Assembly: GCA_035274845.1 (NCBI GenBank)
Contig: DATENU010000019.1
Coordinates: forward strand, 62,001 to 126,000
Direction: 5' to 3'
Source: Chthoniobacterales bacterium
GTDB lineage: Bacteria > Verrucomicrobiota > Verrucomicrobiia > Chthoniobacterales > UBA10450
DNA: 64,000 nucleotides
In this document: positions 15,292 to 22,998 of the stretch, piece by piece
How the letters are laid out: the number at the start of each line of letters is the position of its first letter
Position numbering within the stretch: position 1 is the stretch's first letter
Translations under genes and position numbers: made by a program
The notes under the pieces: model-generated
The model's database searches: none
Told to the model about the DNA's origin: nothing
The model's input: only the letters and a program-made list of their open reading frames with translations

Positions 15292-17087
15292 TACGGGATG
15301 CGGTAGGCTTCGACCAGCGCGACACCGGTCGTGTTGTTCCTGCCGCGAACGATGACGGTGTAATTCCCCGGCTCCAGTGACGCGACGATGGTCGCTTCGC
15401 GATCGTCGGCTGGGGTTAGCCCGATAGCCCGAATCGCTGCCGTTTGCGTGTCCTTCCAATCGTCGTTGAACTCGATTTCATCGCCATTGCCGTTATGGAG
15501 CTCGATCGTTGGGTCCAACAAAGGATGCGTGATCCCCGCATTCAACAAGCTCGGCCCGATGGCGCGCATTGCTACGATCGGTCCCTGGCCGCTGCCGATG
15601 ATGAGGCCTCCGATCAGCACGTTATTCCCGACACCGACAAACCCGCGCGTGCTGATATTAGCCAGGGTCGCGCCCGGTGCGGTATCCAGATCATAAACCT
15701 CCACGAGCCCGTTCCCGTTCCCTCCATTCTGGCCGGCCAACACCGCGGTGTAAGACCCGGGCGCCAGCGTCCGGATGATAGCCGACTCCAAATCATTCGT
15801 GGGCGCGAGGCCGGTCGCCGCGATCTCCGACTCCTGGGTTGTCCTCCAATTGTCGTTTGTTGCCAGGGAACTGTTGGCCGAATCGAAAAGCTCAAGCGTG
15901 GGATTTGCCAGCACGTCCGGGACGCCGCTGCCGGTTAGGGAGGGACCGATCCCGCGAAGCAACACGCGTTTCGCGATCGAGCCCGTGATGATGAAACCGG
16001 CGATCGAGACATTCTCGCCGGTGCCGACCGTGACTCGACTGGAAAGATTCAATGCTCTTGCGGAAGCGCCAGCTGAACCGCTCAACGCGCGGTTCGCCTC
16101 TTTCGCAATCTGAAAATGCCCGGCGGTGGTCGGGTGAAGAACATCCCAGAAAAGGAATTGATCGGGGTTGGCGGAAGAGTCGCCTTGCGCCACGTGGCCA
16201 ATATCGGTGAAGCCATAATCGGAGGGCTGCGCGGCGATCCGAACAAAACGCGACCAAATATCGAGCCGATAAATGGTGGGATGGACGCCCTGCGCGGCCA
16301 GGGTGTTCACCGTCGAATCCAGAGCCGCGTCCAGTTGAAACCGATAGGCGCCCGCCGCTTCGTTCAGGGAAGTTATTCTTGCCTCGTCCCCAGCGTAATT
16401 TGGGAACATGCCCAGCGGCGGCACGTTTGGCACGAGGATGTGATTTGCTCCCGCCAGGGCCAGACGGCTTATCAGGCTGCCCACTCGGTTGGCCGTAGCC
16501 GACACACTGGCAGGGCTTTCGTCATTAAGGAGATCGTTGATCCCGCCCCAGACGAGATAGAGGGCGTTCCCATTCACGGCATGGCTGGCCAGATAATCGT
16601 CGACCTGTTTGCCCATGTTATCGATCGTGATGGTGAGATCCCCGCCCGGGGAGGGGATCACTGTCCGTTCGCTGGTGCCGTTCTGGGTGGTCGCTGCGCC
16701 AAACGCGAAATCGGTCCCGCCACCCAGACTGAAGGTCGCTGCCGGCAAACCGAGAAAGCTTTGCGCGAGCTGTTCGTGCCAGAGACCGGCGTACATCGCA
16801 GATCCAGGAGTGGTGTTCGCGCTATTGGTGAACCGGCCGTCCGCAAAATTGTAAACGCCGCTGGGATAACTGACCTGTCCTCCTGACGCGGTTTCCGTTC
16901 GGCGCCGAACGTTCCCGTCGTCAGAGTAGCTGTCCCCAAAAACAATGACTTGAGAGAACGTGGGCGGGTTCTGTCCGAAGGCGTGACTGATTGGAAGAAA
17001 GAGGGACATGAGCACGACCACCGCGCATCGCGAAATCGCGAGGAGCTCAGCTACTTGGCTTGGGTGAAGCGGGCGCAGAATTCTCAT
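15291..17087 (-). CDS. Secreted SGNH/GDSL hydrolase with C-terminal tandem repeat module
   Basis: 598 residues from ATG 17087 (an upstream TTG at 17111 is less likely). A signal peptide is followed by a GDSL esterase/lipase domain: nucleophile block VIVFGDSYSDDGN, WGGINDLLND (oxyanion Asn), and DVLHPTTAGH with the Asp-His pair. From about residue 345 it carries two homologous repeats of about 120 residues, the first starting LNLSSRVTVGTGENVSIAGF and the second around LANISTRGFVGVGNNVLIGG; each contains a GIGPSL- or AIGPSL-type core and ends with VEVYDL or VEAYRI. The same module ends three other proteins here (near 33.3, 36.3 and 43.5 kb). Role: extracellular ester hydrolysis, substrate unknown. 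Confidence 0.82.
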   Translation of the reverse strand: MRILRPLHPSQVAELLAISRCAVVVLMSLFLPISHAFGQNPPTFSQVIVFGDSYSDDGNVRRRTETASGGQVSYPSGVYNFADGRFTNSANTTPGSAMYAGLWHEQLAQSFLGLPAATFSLGGGTDFAFGAATTQNGTSERTVIPSPGGDLTITIDNMGKQVDDYLASHAVNGNALYLVWGGINDLLNDESPASVSATANRVGSLISRLALAGANHILVPNVPPLGMFPNYAGDEARITSLNEAAGAYRFQLDAALDSTVNTLAAQGVHPTIYRLDIWSRFVRIAAQPSDYGFTDIGHVAQGDSSANPDQFLFWDVLHPTTAGHFQIAKEANRALSGSAGASARALNLSSRVTVGTGENVSIAGFIITGSIAKRVLLRGIGPSLTGSGVPDVLANPTLELFDSANSSLATNDNWRTTQESEIAATGLAPTNDLESAIIRTLAPGSYTAVLAGQNGGNGNGLVEVYDLDTAPGATLANISTRGFVGVGNNVLIGGLIIGSGQGPIVAMRAIGPSLLNAGITHPLLDPTIELHNGNGDEIEFNDDWKDTQTAAIRAIGLTPADDREATIVASLEPGNYTVIVRGRNNTTGVALVEAYRIP

Positions 17088-17148
17088 GGGGTGACCGTAA
17101 ATAATTTTCAAGCTAACTCATCTGTTCCTGCTTTCCGAACGAAAAGCT

Positions 17149-17249
17149 GTCATCCCGGGGGGAGCGAAGCGGAGTCGAGGGACCCCGTGGAATATCGATA
17201 GACACTCGCCGGGATCCCTCGACTGCGCTTCGCTCCGCTCGGGATGACA
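17149..17249. repeat. Inverted-repeat element (GTCATCCCGAGCGGAGCGAAG family)
   Basis: Left arm 17149-17187 and right arm 17210-17249 are imperfect inverted copies of about 39 bases, ending in TGTCATCCC and GGGATGACA. It separates two same-strand genes (dop upstream, GDSL hydrolase downstream). Elements of this build are widespread in environmental bacterial genomes; transcribed, it would form a long hairpin. Confidence 0.7.
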
Positions 17250-17252
17250 ACC

Positions 17253-18764
17253 TCAGCGCGCCAGCTCCCGGAAAAACTCCTCGAACTCCGTCTCCGCATT
17301 CACGAGCTCGTTCAATTTTCCCAGGCGTTCGCCGCCGCTTGGTTCCGGCAATACGACCACGCGTGATTCCTGGCCATCGGTGAACGCGATCTCGTCCCAT
17401 TGAATGGAGCTGATCGCATGATTGAAGCGCGCGACGGCGCGGCCGCGGAAGTAAGCTCGCGTTGTTTCGGGTGGCGAAAAGATCGCGTTCTTGATTTCCC
17501 GCTCGCTCACAATGGCGCGCATCGATCCCTGCCGCGCCAGCTCATGGAACAACCCCTGGTCTGGTTGGATATTGTGATACTCGAGGTCGAGGGCCTGAAG
17601 CCATGGATCGCTCCATGAAATTTTCTGTTCCTCCCGGAAAGCGTCGAGCAGGGACCACTTCGCGGCCCAATCGACCCGGTCGCGCGTCGCCGTGACATCC
17701 CGCTCGAGATCGTTCAATACCTGTTCCCATTCCCGGAGAAGCCACGCTGTTTCCGGATCAGCGCCGCCCTCGCCCTGGGCCGCCTTCAGGTAAAGCCGCT
17801 GCACGTCGATGGCCGAGATTTTTCGTCCATCGCTCAGCTCGATGATCCAATCATGGCCCTGATCGCGGCTGATCGATTTTGTGGCGTTGATCGGCTGCGC
17901 GATCTCGATCTGGGGCGCCTGGTCGCGTTCGATCAGACCGAGCACGAGCGCGGTCGTTCCAGTCTTCAAGGCCGTGGCCCATTCACTCATGTTGGAATCG
18001 CCGATGATGACATGAAAGCGCCGGTAACGGCTCGCGTCCGCGTGAGGTTCGTCGCGGGTGTTGACCAGGGGGCGTTTGTTCATCGTGTCGATGCTCACGA
18101 GCGTGCTGAAGAAGTCGGCCCGCTGTGAAATTTGAAATACCCCCGGCTGTCCGCCACCGCTCTCCGCTTCAACTCCCATCTTTCCCGCGCCCGCGAAAAT
18201 TTGCCGCGTAATCAGGAATGGCAGGATGCCTCCGACGAGGCGGTCCCACGGAAGATCTCGCCGAATCAGGTAATTGTCGTGGCAGCCGTAACTGTGCCCG
18301 GCAAAATCCGTGTTGTTCTTGAACAGGCGCACTTCCTGTCCGGCCGGGAGTTTCAGGTTCCGGCGACGCGCGCACTCCGCCAAAATGCGTTCGCCGGCTT
18401 TCTCGTGGGCCACGAGCTGGCGCAGGGTGGTACATTCCGGCGTGGAATACTCCGGATGAGCGTGGTCGTTGTAAAAACGCGCGCCGTTCGAGAGAACAAG
18501 GTCGCTTTTAATTTCCTCGAAGCTCAGCGGCCGTTTCCGGTCGATTTCATAGTAGGCGGATTCATCGGTGTCCTGGAGTAATTCCGGGGCGCGGAATCCG
18601 CGAGCGTCGCGATGAGGATCTTCGAGACGGTAATCCCATTTCATGTGTGCGCCGTGGTCGGTGTAGGAGCGCACCAGCGCGATCGATTCGGCGACGACAT
18701 CCACGCTCGGCGCGCCCTGAATCGTAATCCCGTATTCCGTTTCGAGGCCGAATACCCGCTGCAT
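17253..18764 (-). CDS. dop: Pup deamidase/depupylase
   Basis: 503 residues from ATG 18764. It starts MQRVFGLETEYGI, the glutamine-synthetase-like N-terminus with the catalytic Glu-Glu motif seen in Dop and PafA. LSNGARFYNDHAHPEYSTPE favours Dop over PafA (PafA has 'DVGSHPEYATPE'). The segment between the first strands (about 45-90) corresponds to the Dop-specific loop. Later blocks are FKNNTDFAGHSYGCHDNYL and FHVIIGDSNMSEWATALKTG. Dop converts Pup-Gln to Pup-Glu and removes Pup from proteins. No pup, pafA or prcBA is seen nearby. The upstream zinc-ribbon gene is 43 bases away on the same strand. Confidence 0.88.
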   Translation of the reverse strand: MQRVFGLETEYGITIQGAPSVDVVAESIALVRSYTDHGAHMKWDYRLEDPHRDARGFRAPELLQDTDESAYYEIDRKRPLSFEEIKSDLVLSNGARFYNDHAHPEYSTPECTTLRQLVAHEKAGERILAECARRRNLKLPAGQEVRLFKNNTDFAGHSYGCHDNYLIRRDLPWDRLVGGILPFLITRQIFAGAGKMGVEAESGGGQPGVFQISQRADFFSTLVSIDTMNKRPLVNTRDEPHADASRYRRFHVIIGDSNMSEWATALKTGTTALVLGLIERDQAPQIEIAQPINATKSISRDQGHDWIIELSDGRKISAIDVQRLYLKAAQGEGGADPETAWLLREWEQVLNDLERDVTATRDRVDWAAKWSLLDAFREEQKISWSDPWLQALDLEYHNIQPDQGLFHELARQGSMRAIVSEREIKNAIFSPPETTRAYFRGRAVARFNHAISSIQWDEIAFTDGQESRVVVLPEPSGGERLGKLNELVNAETEFEEFFRELAR

Positions 18765-18807
18765 CGCCGGCAAGATAGCGCCAGCCACCGCGCCCGCTAT
18801 AAGAAGG

Positions 18808-19035
18808 TTAGCCTGCCGCGACGATCAACCGCCAGGCGAAGCCACCCTGACCAAGCGAATGTTGATGATGACTCGGCGGCGGCAACGGGTCGCCCGCCAT
18901 CGAAACAATCTCGCAGCCGCATCCCTGGCATTTGTAAATCCCGGAATGCGGCGTCAACACTCCCGGCGAGTGAGCTGGATCGAATCGCGGCTCGGACTCA
19001 TTAGTCAGGTAGTGAGAATATTTGTACAGCGCCAT
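18808..19035 (-). CDS. Small zinc-ribbon-like protein upstream of dop
   Basis: 75 residues from ATG 19035 (MALYKYSHYLTN). After a 30-residue N-terminus it has SGIYKCQGCGCEIVSMAGDP and a histidine cluster PPPSHHQHS, then FAWRLIVAAG. The CxxCxC plus histidines suggests a metal-binding mini-domain, and the GIY...AGDP.PP..HH order is shared with small YjzC-like proteins. Its place 43 bases upstream of dop suggests co-transcription; whether it acts with the Pup system is a guess. It does not end in Gly-Gly-Gln/Glu and so is not Pup. Confidence 0.6.
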   Translation of the reverse strand: MALYKYSHYLTNESEPRFDPAHSPGVLTPHSGIYKCQGCGCEIVSMAGDPLPPPSHHQHSLGQGGFAWRLIVAAG

Positions 19036-19210
19036 CTGGTTCTCGCTCTGCGGGATTCTTTCCCGCGGAAACGAAATCCGTAAAGTAGGAGAATTCCTAC
19101 ACCCAGGTTGGGTCACGTCATGAGCTCGGGAGGAATCGCCCGGCTCGGTGATTGCGTTTCAAGAAATCGCCCAACTTTGTCCCGGAAAACTCGTAACTAA
19201 TAGCAGACGC

Positions 19211-19735
19211 ATGTTGCTGCCCCCATCAATCGAGCGAACCATGGCCGGACCGGCCATTTCCAAGCAAGCATTGCTGGTTGTTTCCCCCAGTGGCCGCATT
19301 CAATTCGCGACTGCGCGTGCGATCCAGTGGCTAAAAGATTTGGCGGTTTCCCCCCCGAATCGCGGGCCCCATCCGCCCGCGGGCTGGCTCGCAGACTTTG
19401 TTTTGTCGAGCCAGCTGTCGCGGTTGGTCGTTGATCGTTCTGGGAAGGAGCTTCGCTTCCAGATCATCCACCGGGAACAGAACTCGATCTGTTTGCTTCT
19501 GGAACAAACCGCCAAAAAGTCCGCCACGAACAAGGCCCGAGGCCATCTCACCCAGCGTCAGGTCGAGGTCCTTTCGTGGGTGGCCCGCGGCAAGACGAAT
19601 GCACAGATCGCCAGCATTCTGCGGTTGAAGACAGGAACAATTGGGAAATATCTGGAGCGCATTTTCCCCAAACTCGGCGTCGAAAACCGGACTGCGGCGG
19701 CCAGCTTCGTCCTGGGAACGAACGGCGCCGCTTAG
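19211..19735 (+). CDS. LuxR-type DNA-binding regulator with N-terminal sensor-like domain
   Basis: 174 residues from ATG 19211; a GTG at 19148 and an ATG at 19241 are also possible starts. An N-terminal region of about 100 residues (ALLVVSPSGRIQFATARAIQWL) is PAS-like. The C-terminal HTH is clear: LTQRQVEVLSWVARGKTNAQ, IGKYLERIFPKLGVENRTAA. It is divergent from the zinc-ribbon/dop pair and could regulate it, though no operator is obvious. Its end overlaps the convergent flavoprotein gene by four bases. Confidence 0.8.
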   Translation: MLLPPSIERTMAGPAISKQALLVVSPSGRIQFATARAIQWLKDLAVSPPNRGPHPPAGWLADFVLSSQLSRLVVDRSGKELRFQIIHREQNSICLLLEQTAKKSATNKARGHLTQRQVEVLSWVARGKTNAQIASILRLKTGTIGKYLERIFPKLGVENRTAAASFVLGTNGAA

Positions 19736-20937
19736 CTTGGAAGACTGGGCCACATCGTGGCCGCGCCGCGGCCTGCGCGCGTCGCTGTCGCGAAACAGCC
19801 CTGCAGCAGATAACCGCCGGTCGGTGCTTCCCAATCAATCATTTCGCCGGCTACGAAAACGCCCGGCAGTTTGCGCAACATCAGGGCCTCGTCTAGCTCG
19901 CACCAGGCCACGCCACCCGCGGATGAAATTGCCTCGGCGATTGGGCGCGGCCCGCGCAGTAGGACGGAGAAATTTTTTACCCGGGCGATCGCCTGGTCGA
20001 GATCGAGCACGGAACCTGTCGAATTGGATTCAAGCAGGGCGATTGCACCGATACTGAGTTTCCAGGCGCGAAACCAATCGACTTCGCTTCGCAAATTTGC
20101 CGCGCGCTGCCGCATCATTTCGATCGTGAGCTGCGGCTTGAAATCGATTGTCAGGGAGGGCTGCGGCATCGAACGAAGCTGGCGGCCCAGGCGATAAATC
20201 GCGCCGCCTTCGAGGCCGTGACGCGTTATCAGCAACTCGCCCGAGACCGTCTCGTCGCCCGCGCCCACGGTGAGATTCTTGAGAGGTAATCCTTCCGCAC
20301 GGGCCAATACCTGGGGCGGCCAGGCGACCTCCCAACCACAGTTTGCTGCTTGCCAGGGTGCGATTTCGATTCCGTGGGCGGCCAGGATCGTGGGCCACGT
20401 GCCATCCGATCCTGTCTCCGGCCAGGACGCACCGCCGAGCGCGAGAATAATCGCGCTGGCGGTAAGGGAAGATTCGCCCCCGTCGGTTTGGAATTCGGCG
20501 CGCCAGCCGCTGGCTTCGCGCGTGAGACCCTTGAAGCGCAAACCGGTCCGGAGATCCACGCCCCCGGTCCGCAGTCGCCTCATCCACGCGCGCAACAATC
20601 CTGCGGCTTTCTGTCCTTTTGGAAAAACGCGTCCGCTGCTGCCTACATAAGTTTCAACGCCAAGCCCCGCCGCCCACTCGCGCAACTCCGTCGGCCCGAA
20701 TTCGCGCAGCAGATCGCGCCACCGTTCCAGTTCATCCCCATAACGCGCCGGAAAATTCTCCACCGTTTCTCCATGGGTAAGGTTTAGTCCGCCCCGGCCG
20801 GCGATGAGGAATTTTCGTCCGACCGAGGTCTGCGCATCGCAGAGGATGACTTCAGCCCCAGCTGCATTTGCGACTTCCGCCGCCCGCAATCCGGCTGGGC
20901 CGCCACCGATGACGAGGATGGGAAGGTTGGCAGGCAT
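19732..20937 (-). CDS. HI0933/BaiN-family NAD(P)/FAD-dependent oxidoreductase (TIGR03862-like)
   Basis: 401 residues from ATG 20937. The FAD-binding Rossmann motif ILVIGGGPAGLRAAEVA is at the very N-terminus, followed by GRKFLIAGRGGLNLTHGE, the signature of HI0933-like flavoproteins. ILALGGASWPETGSDG and the C-terminal GVFVAGEMIDWEAPTGGYLLQ with its second FAD contact complete the family pattern. The physiological substrate of the family is largely unknown; bile-acid reduction by BaiN is one described case and need not apply here. Confidence 0.88.
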   Translation of the reverse strand: MPANLPILVIGGGPAGLRAAEVANAAGAEVILCDAQTSVGRKFLIAGRGGLNLTHGETVENFPARYGDELERWRDLLREFGPTELREWAAGLGVETYVGSSGRVFPKGQKAAGLLRAWMRRLRTGGVDLRTGLRFKGLTREASGWRAEFQTDGGESSLTASAIILALGGASWPETGSDGTWPTILAAHGIEIAPWQAANCGWEVAWPPQVLARAEGLPLKNLTVGAGDETVSGELLITRHGLEGGAIYRLGRQLRSMPQPSLTIDFKPQLTIEMMRQRAANLRSEVDWFRAWKLSIGAIALLESNSTGSVLDLDQAIARVKNFSVLLRGPRPIAEAISSAGGVAWCELDEALMLRKLPGVFVAGEMIDWEAPTGGYLLQGCFATATRAGRGAATMWPSLPS

Positions 20938-20968
20938 CGGGTTAGCGTAATCTTGCTCGGTTGGAACT

Positions 20969-21058
20969 GGTAGGGACGCCGCGCTGCGGCGTCCGCGGAT
21001 TTTCAGAAAGCACGAGCTTGCAATATTCGCTCGGACGACGCAGCGCGCGGTCCCTACC
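20969..21058. repeat. Inverted repeat GGTAGGGACGCCGCGCTGCGGCGTCCG
   Basis: Left arm 20969-20995 and right arm 21032-21058 are imperfect inverted copies; the left arm is identical to 11504-11530. Located between two same-strand genes; a 36-base spacer separates the arms. Confidence 0.75.
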
Positions 21059-21069
21059 AATCGGAAATC

Positions 21070-22836
21070 TCAGCGCATCACCTGTTCTATTGAGGTCGCG
21101 TCATCCAACAAAATCCATTCGACGATCGAAAGAGGCAGACTGCCGCTCTTAATCAGGTCGTCATGAAACTTGCCGAGCTGAAAGTTCGTTCCGGCTTTGT
21201 CGCGATAGCGGCCCAGCAAATTCATGATCTGCCATTTGCCCACGATGTAACTGATCTTCTGCGTGGGACTCGACGCCGCCCCGGCCGCTTCGCCTTCGGC
21301 GGCTTCGCGATCGAGGCCGCCGCCTTCCATGAAATACTGGACCGCCTGTTCGAACGTCCATTTCCCGGTGTGCAGATTCACATCCACGCCGATGCGCGCC
21401 GAGCGGTAGCGAGAGAGGCGCAGAATTTGTCCCTGTGCCGCCGAGTTCTCCGGATAAAGCCCGGTGCGCATCAGCATTTCCTCGCCGTAGAGTGCCCAAC
21501 CTTCCACGAAAACGCCGTCACCATGCTGACGCCGGATTTCGTTCGACAGATGATTCGCGATCGAGATCTGCATGAAGTGGCCTGGGATCCCTTCATGCCC
21601 CAGGATCGGCCGCGGATCTTCGATCGCCGCGCGAATGTAGAAGTTCTTCGATTGCGGATTGTAGGTCGGAATGAAAAAGAACCCGGACGGATCCTTGTCG
21701 TAGAGACCGGGCGGATTCATGAAGCCCCCGGGACTGGTCGGCTTGAACGCTTCCGGCAGCTGCCGGATCTCGAACCGGCCGAGGTAATCCGGGATCGTCA
21801 CGATCTTGTGTTCCTTCATGAAATTAATCATTTCCTGCTCCCGGCTTTCGTAGGCCGCCAGGAACGACGCCTGGTCGGGCGGAATGTTTTTGCTCCGTGC
21901 CGGATTCGGATCGGCTAGCGATGGATCGGGCAGGAGCGATTCGAGCGCGCGATAGCGGGCTAGTTCGGCGCGTCCCAACATCGCGACCTGCTCGGCATCA
22001 AGAGGAAGCAGGAGAACGTGCTTGAGGTAGTAATTGTAGTTCGCCGTCCCCATTGGCGCGAAATCGACCATTGAGGGAAGGCGTTTTTCGAGCCGATCCG
22101 CGAAGCCATGGATAGCGACCAGCGCCGCATCGCGCGCTTTCACCAGTGCGTCGCGCTCGGCGGGCGCCATGTCGCGGGCCAGGGTCATGAGACTGTCGTT
22201 GAAAAGAGGGTCGATCGACCGGGCGGAAGCAATCGCAAGCTGGGCGAATAGTTTTACCGGCTTCTGCAAGTTGCGTTCGCCCTGGGCGAGCATGGCCGGC
22301 ATTGCTTTCAGACGCTCGGTCGCGGCCAGAGCGCGCGTTCGCGGCGCGTCGTATTCCTTCTTCAGGAGCGAGAAAATCCCGGTCGAACATTCGCCCACGT
22401 AGAGCTGCGGGTCGCGGCTCTCCGATTGCAGAACACGATTGCCGAAGTCGACGTTTTCGAGCTGGGCGCGAAACAGCATCCAATCGATCCGGTCGTCCTT
22501 CGGCCACTTTGCCGCCGTCATGGCGCGGACCTGATCGAGAAGCTTGCGCACCCGTTGGGCGCGTTCGGCGATTTTTGCGGGCGAGTAATCGGTGAGGCGA
22601 TTGTCCCAGGTGTGGAGTCCGGAGTCGCTGCTGAACACGGGAGAGACTTCATTCCGCCAGGAATAATATTCGTCCGCCAATTTGCGGAGCGCGGCGATAT
22701 CGTTGCCCGCTTTGCTAACCGGTGGCGTCGCCTTGGTAAGGAGCGTCTTGTTCGAAACGTCCGTTTTCGGATCCGGCGTCGGTTGAGCGAGGAGAGGGAA
22801 CGCCGTCAACAAGCTGAGTGCGATGATCAATCTCAT
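21070..22836 (-). CDS. Exported DUF885-family metallopeptidase-like protein
   Basis: 588 residues with a signal peptide (LIIALSLLTAFPLLAQ). A long helical region follows, with ADEYYSWRNEVSPVFSSDSG near the N-terminus. The zinc-type motif GHEGIPGHFMQ near residue 410, followed by EGWALYGEEMLMRTG, is the core of DUF885. Such proteins are predicted zinc peptidases of the gluzincin type, acting in the periplasm or outside. It lies in line with the flavoprotein gene but separated by a repeat, so co-transcription is uncertain. Confidence 0.85.
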   Translation of the reverse strand: MRLIIALSLLTAFPLLAQPTPDPKTDVSNKTLLTKATPPVSKAGNDIAALRKLADEYYSWRNEVSPVFSSDSGLHTWDNRLTDYSPAKIAERAQRVRKLLDQVRAMTAAKWPKDDRIDWMLFRAQLENVDFGNRVLQSESRDPQLYVGECSTGIFSLLKKEYDAPRTRALAATERLKAMPAMLAQGERNLQKPVKLFAQLAIASARSIDPLFNDSLMTLARDMAPAERDALVKARDAALVAIHGFADRLEKRLPSMVDFAPMGTANYNYYLKHVLLLPLDAEQVAMLGRAELARYRALESLLPDPSLADPNPARSKNIPPDQASFLAAYESREQEMINFMKEHKIVTIPDYLGRFEIRQLPEAFKPTSPGGFMNPPGLYDKDPSGFFFIPTYNPQSKNFYIRAAIEDPRPILGHEGIPGHFMQISIANHLSNEIRRQHGDGVFVEGWALYGEEMLMRTGLYPENSAAQGQILRLSRYRSARIGVDVNLHTGKWTFEQAVQYFMEGGGLDREAAEGEAAGAASSPTQKISYIVGKWQIMNLLGRYRDKAGTNFQLGKFHDDLIKSGSLPLSIVEWILLDDATSIEQVMR

Positions 22837-22852
22837 GCCCCGGATGCTAACA

Positions 22853-22981
22853 ACAAGGAGCGGCGGTTTACAAACCGCCGTTTCTTCTGTAGCCGCGGCC
22901 CTGTGGGCCGCGTTGGAGCGGCTGTGACCACGATGTGAATGTCACGCTCGGCGCTTCGCATAGCGAAGCGGCTACAGAAAA
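22853..22981. repeat. Composite palindromic intergenic repeat
   Basis: 22853-22897 repeats 11441-11484. TTCTGTAGCCG near 22887 is answered by CGGCTACAGAA near 22970, making a long inverted repeat with an inner palindrome GCGGCCCTGTGGGCCGC. It fills almost the whole gap between the DUF885 and ARC genes. Confidence 0.7.
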
Positions 22982-22998
22982 CGGAGCGCTCGATCTAC

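Noticed and set aside
11371-15300. Integron integrase (intI) or attI site
   Set aside because: No tyrosine-recombinase frame is present on either strand; left of the array is glgP and right is a GDSL hydrolase, so I call it a CALIN rather than a complete integron.
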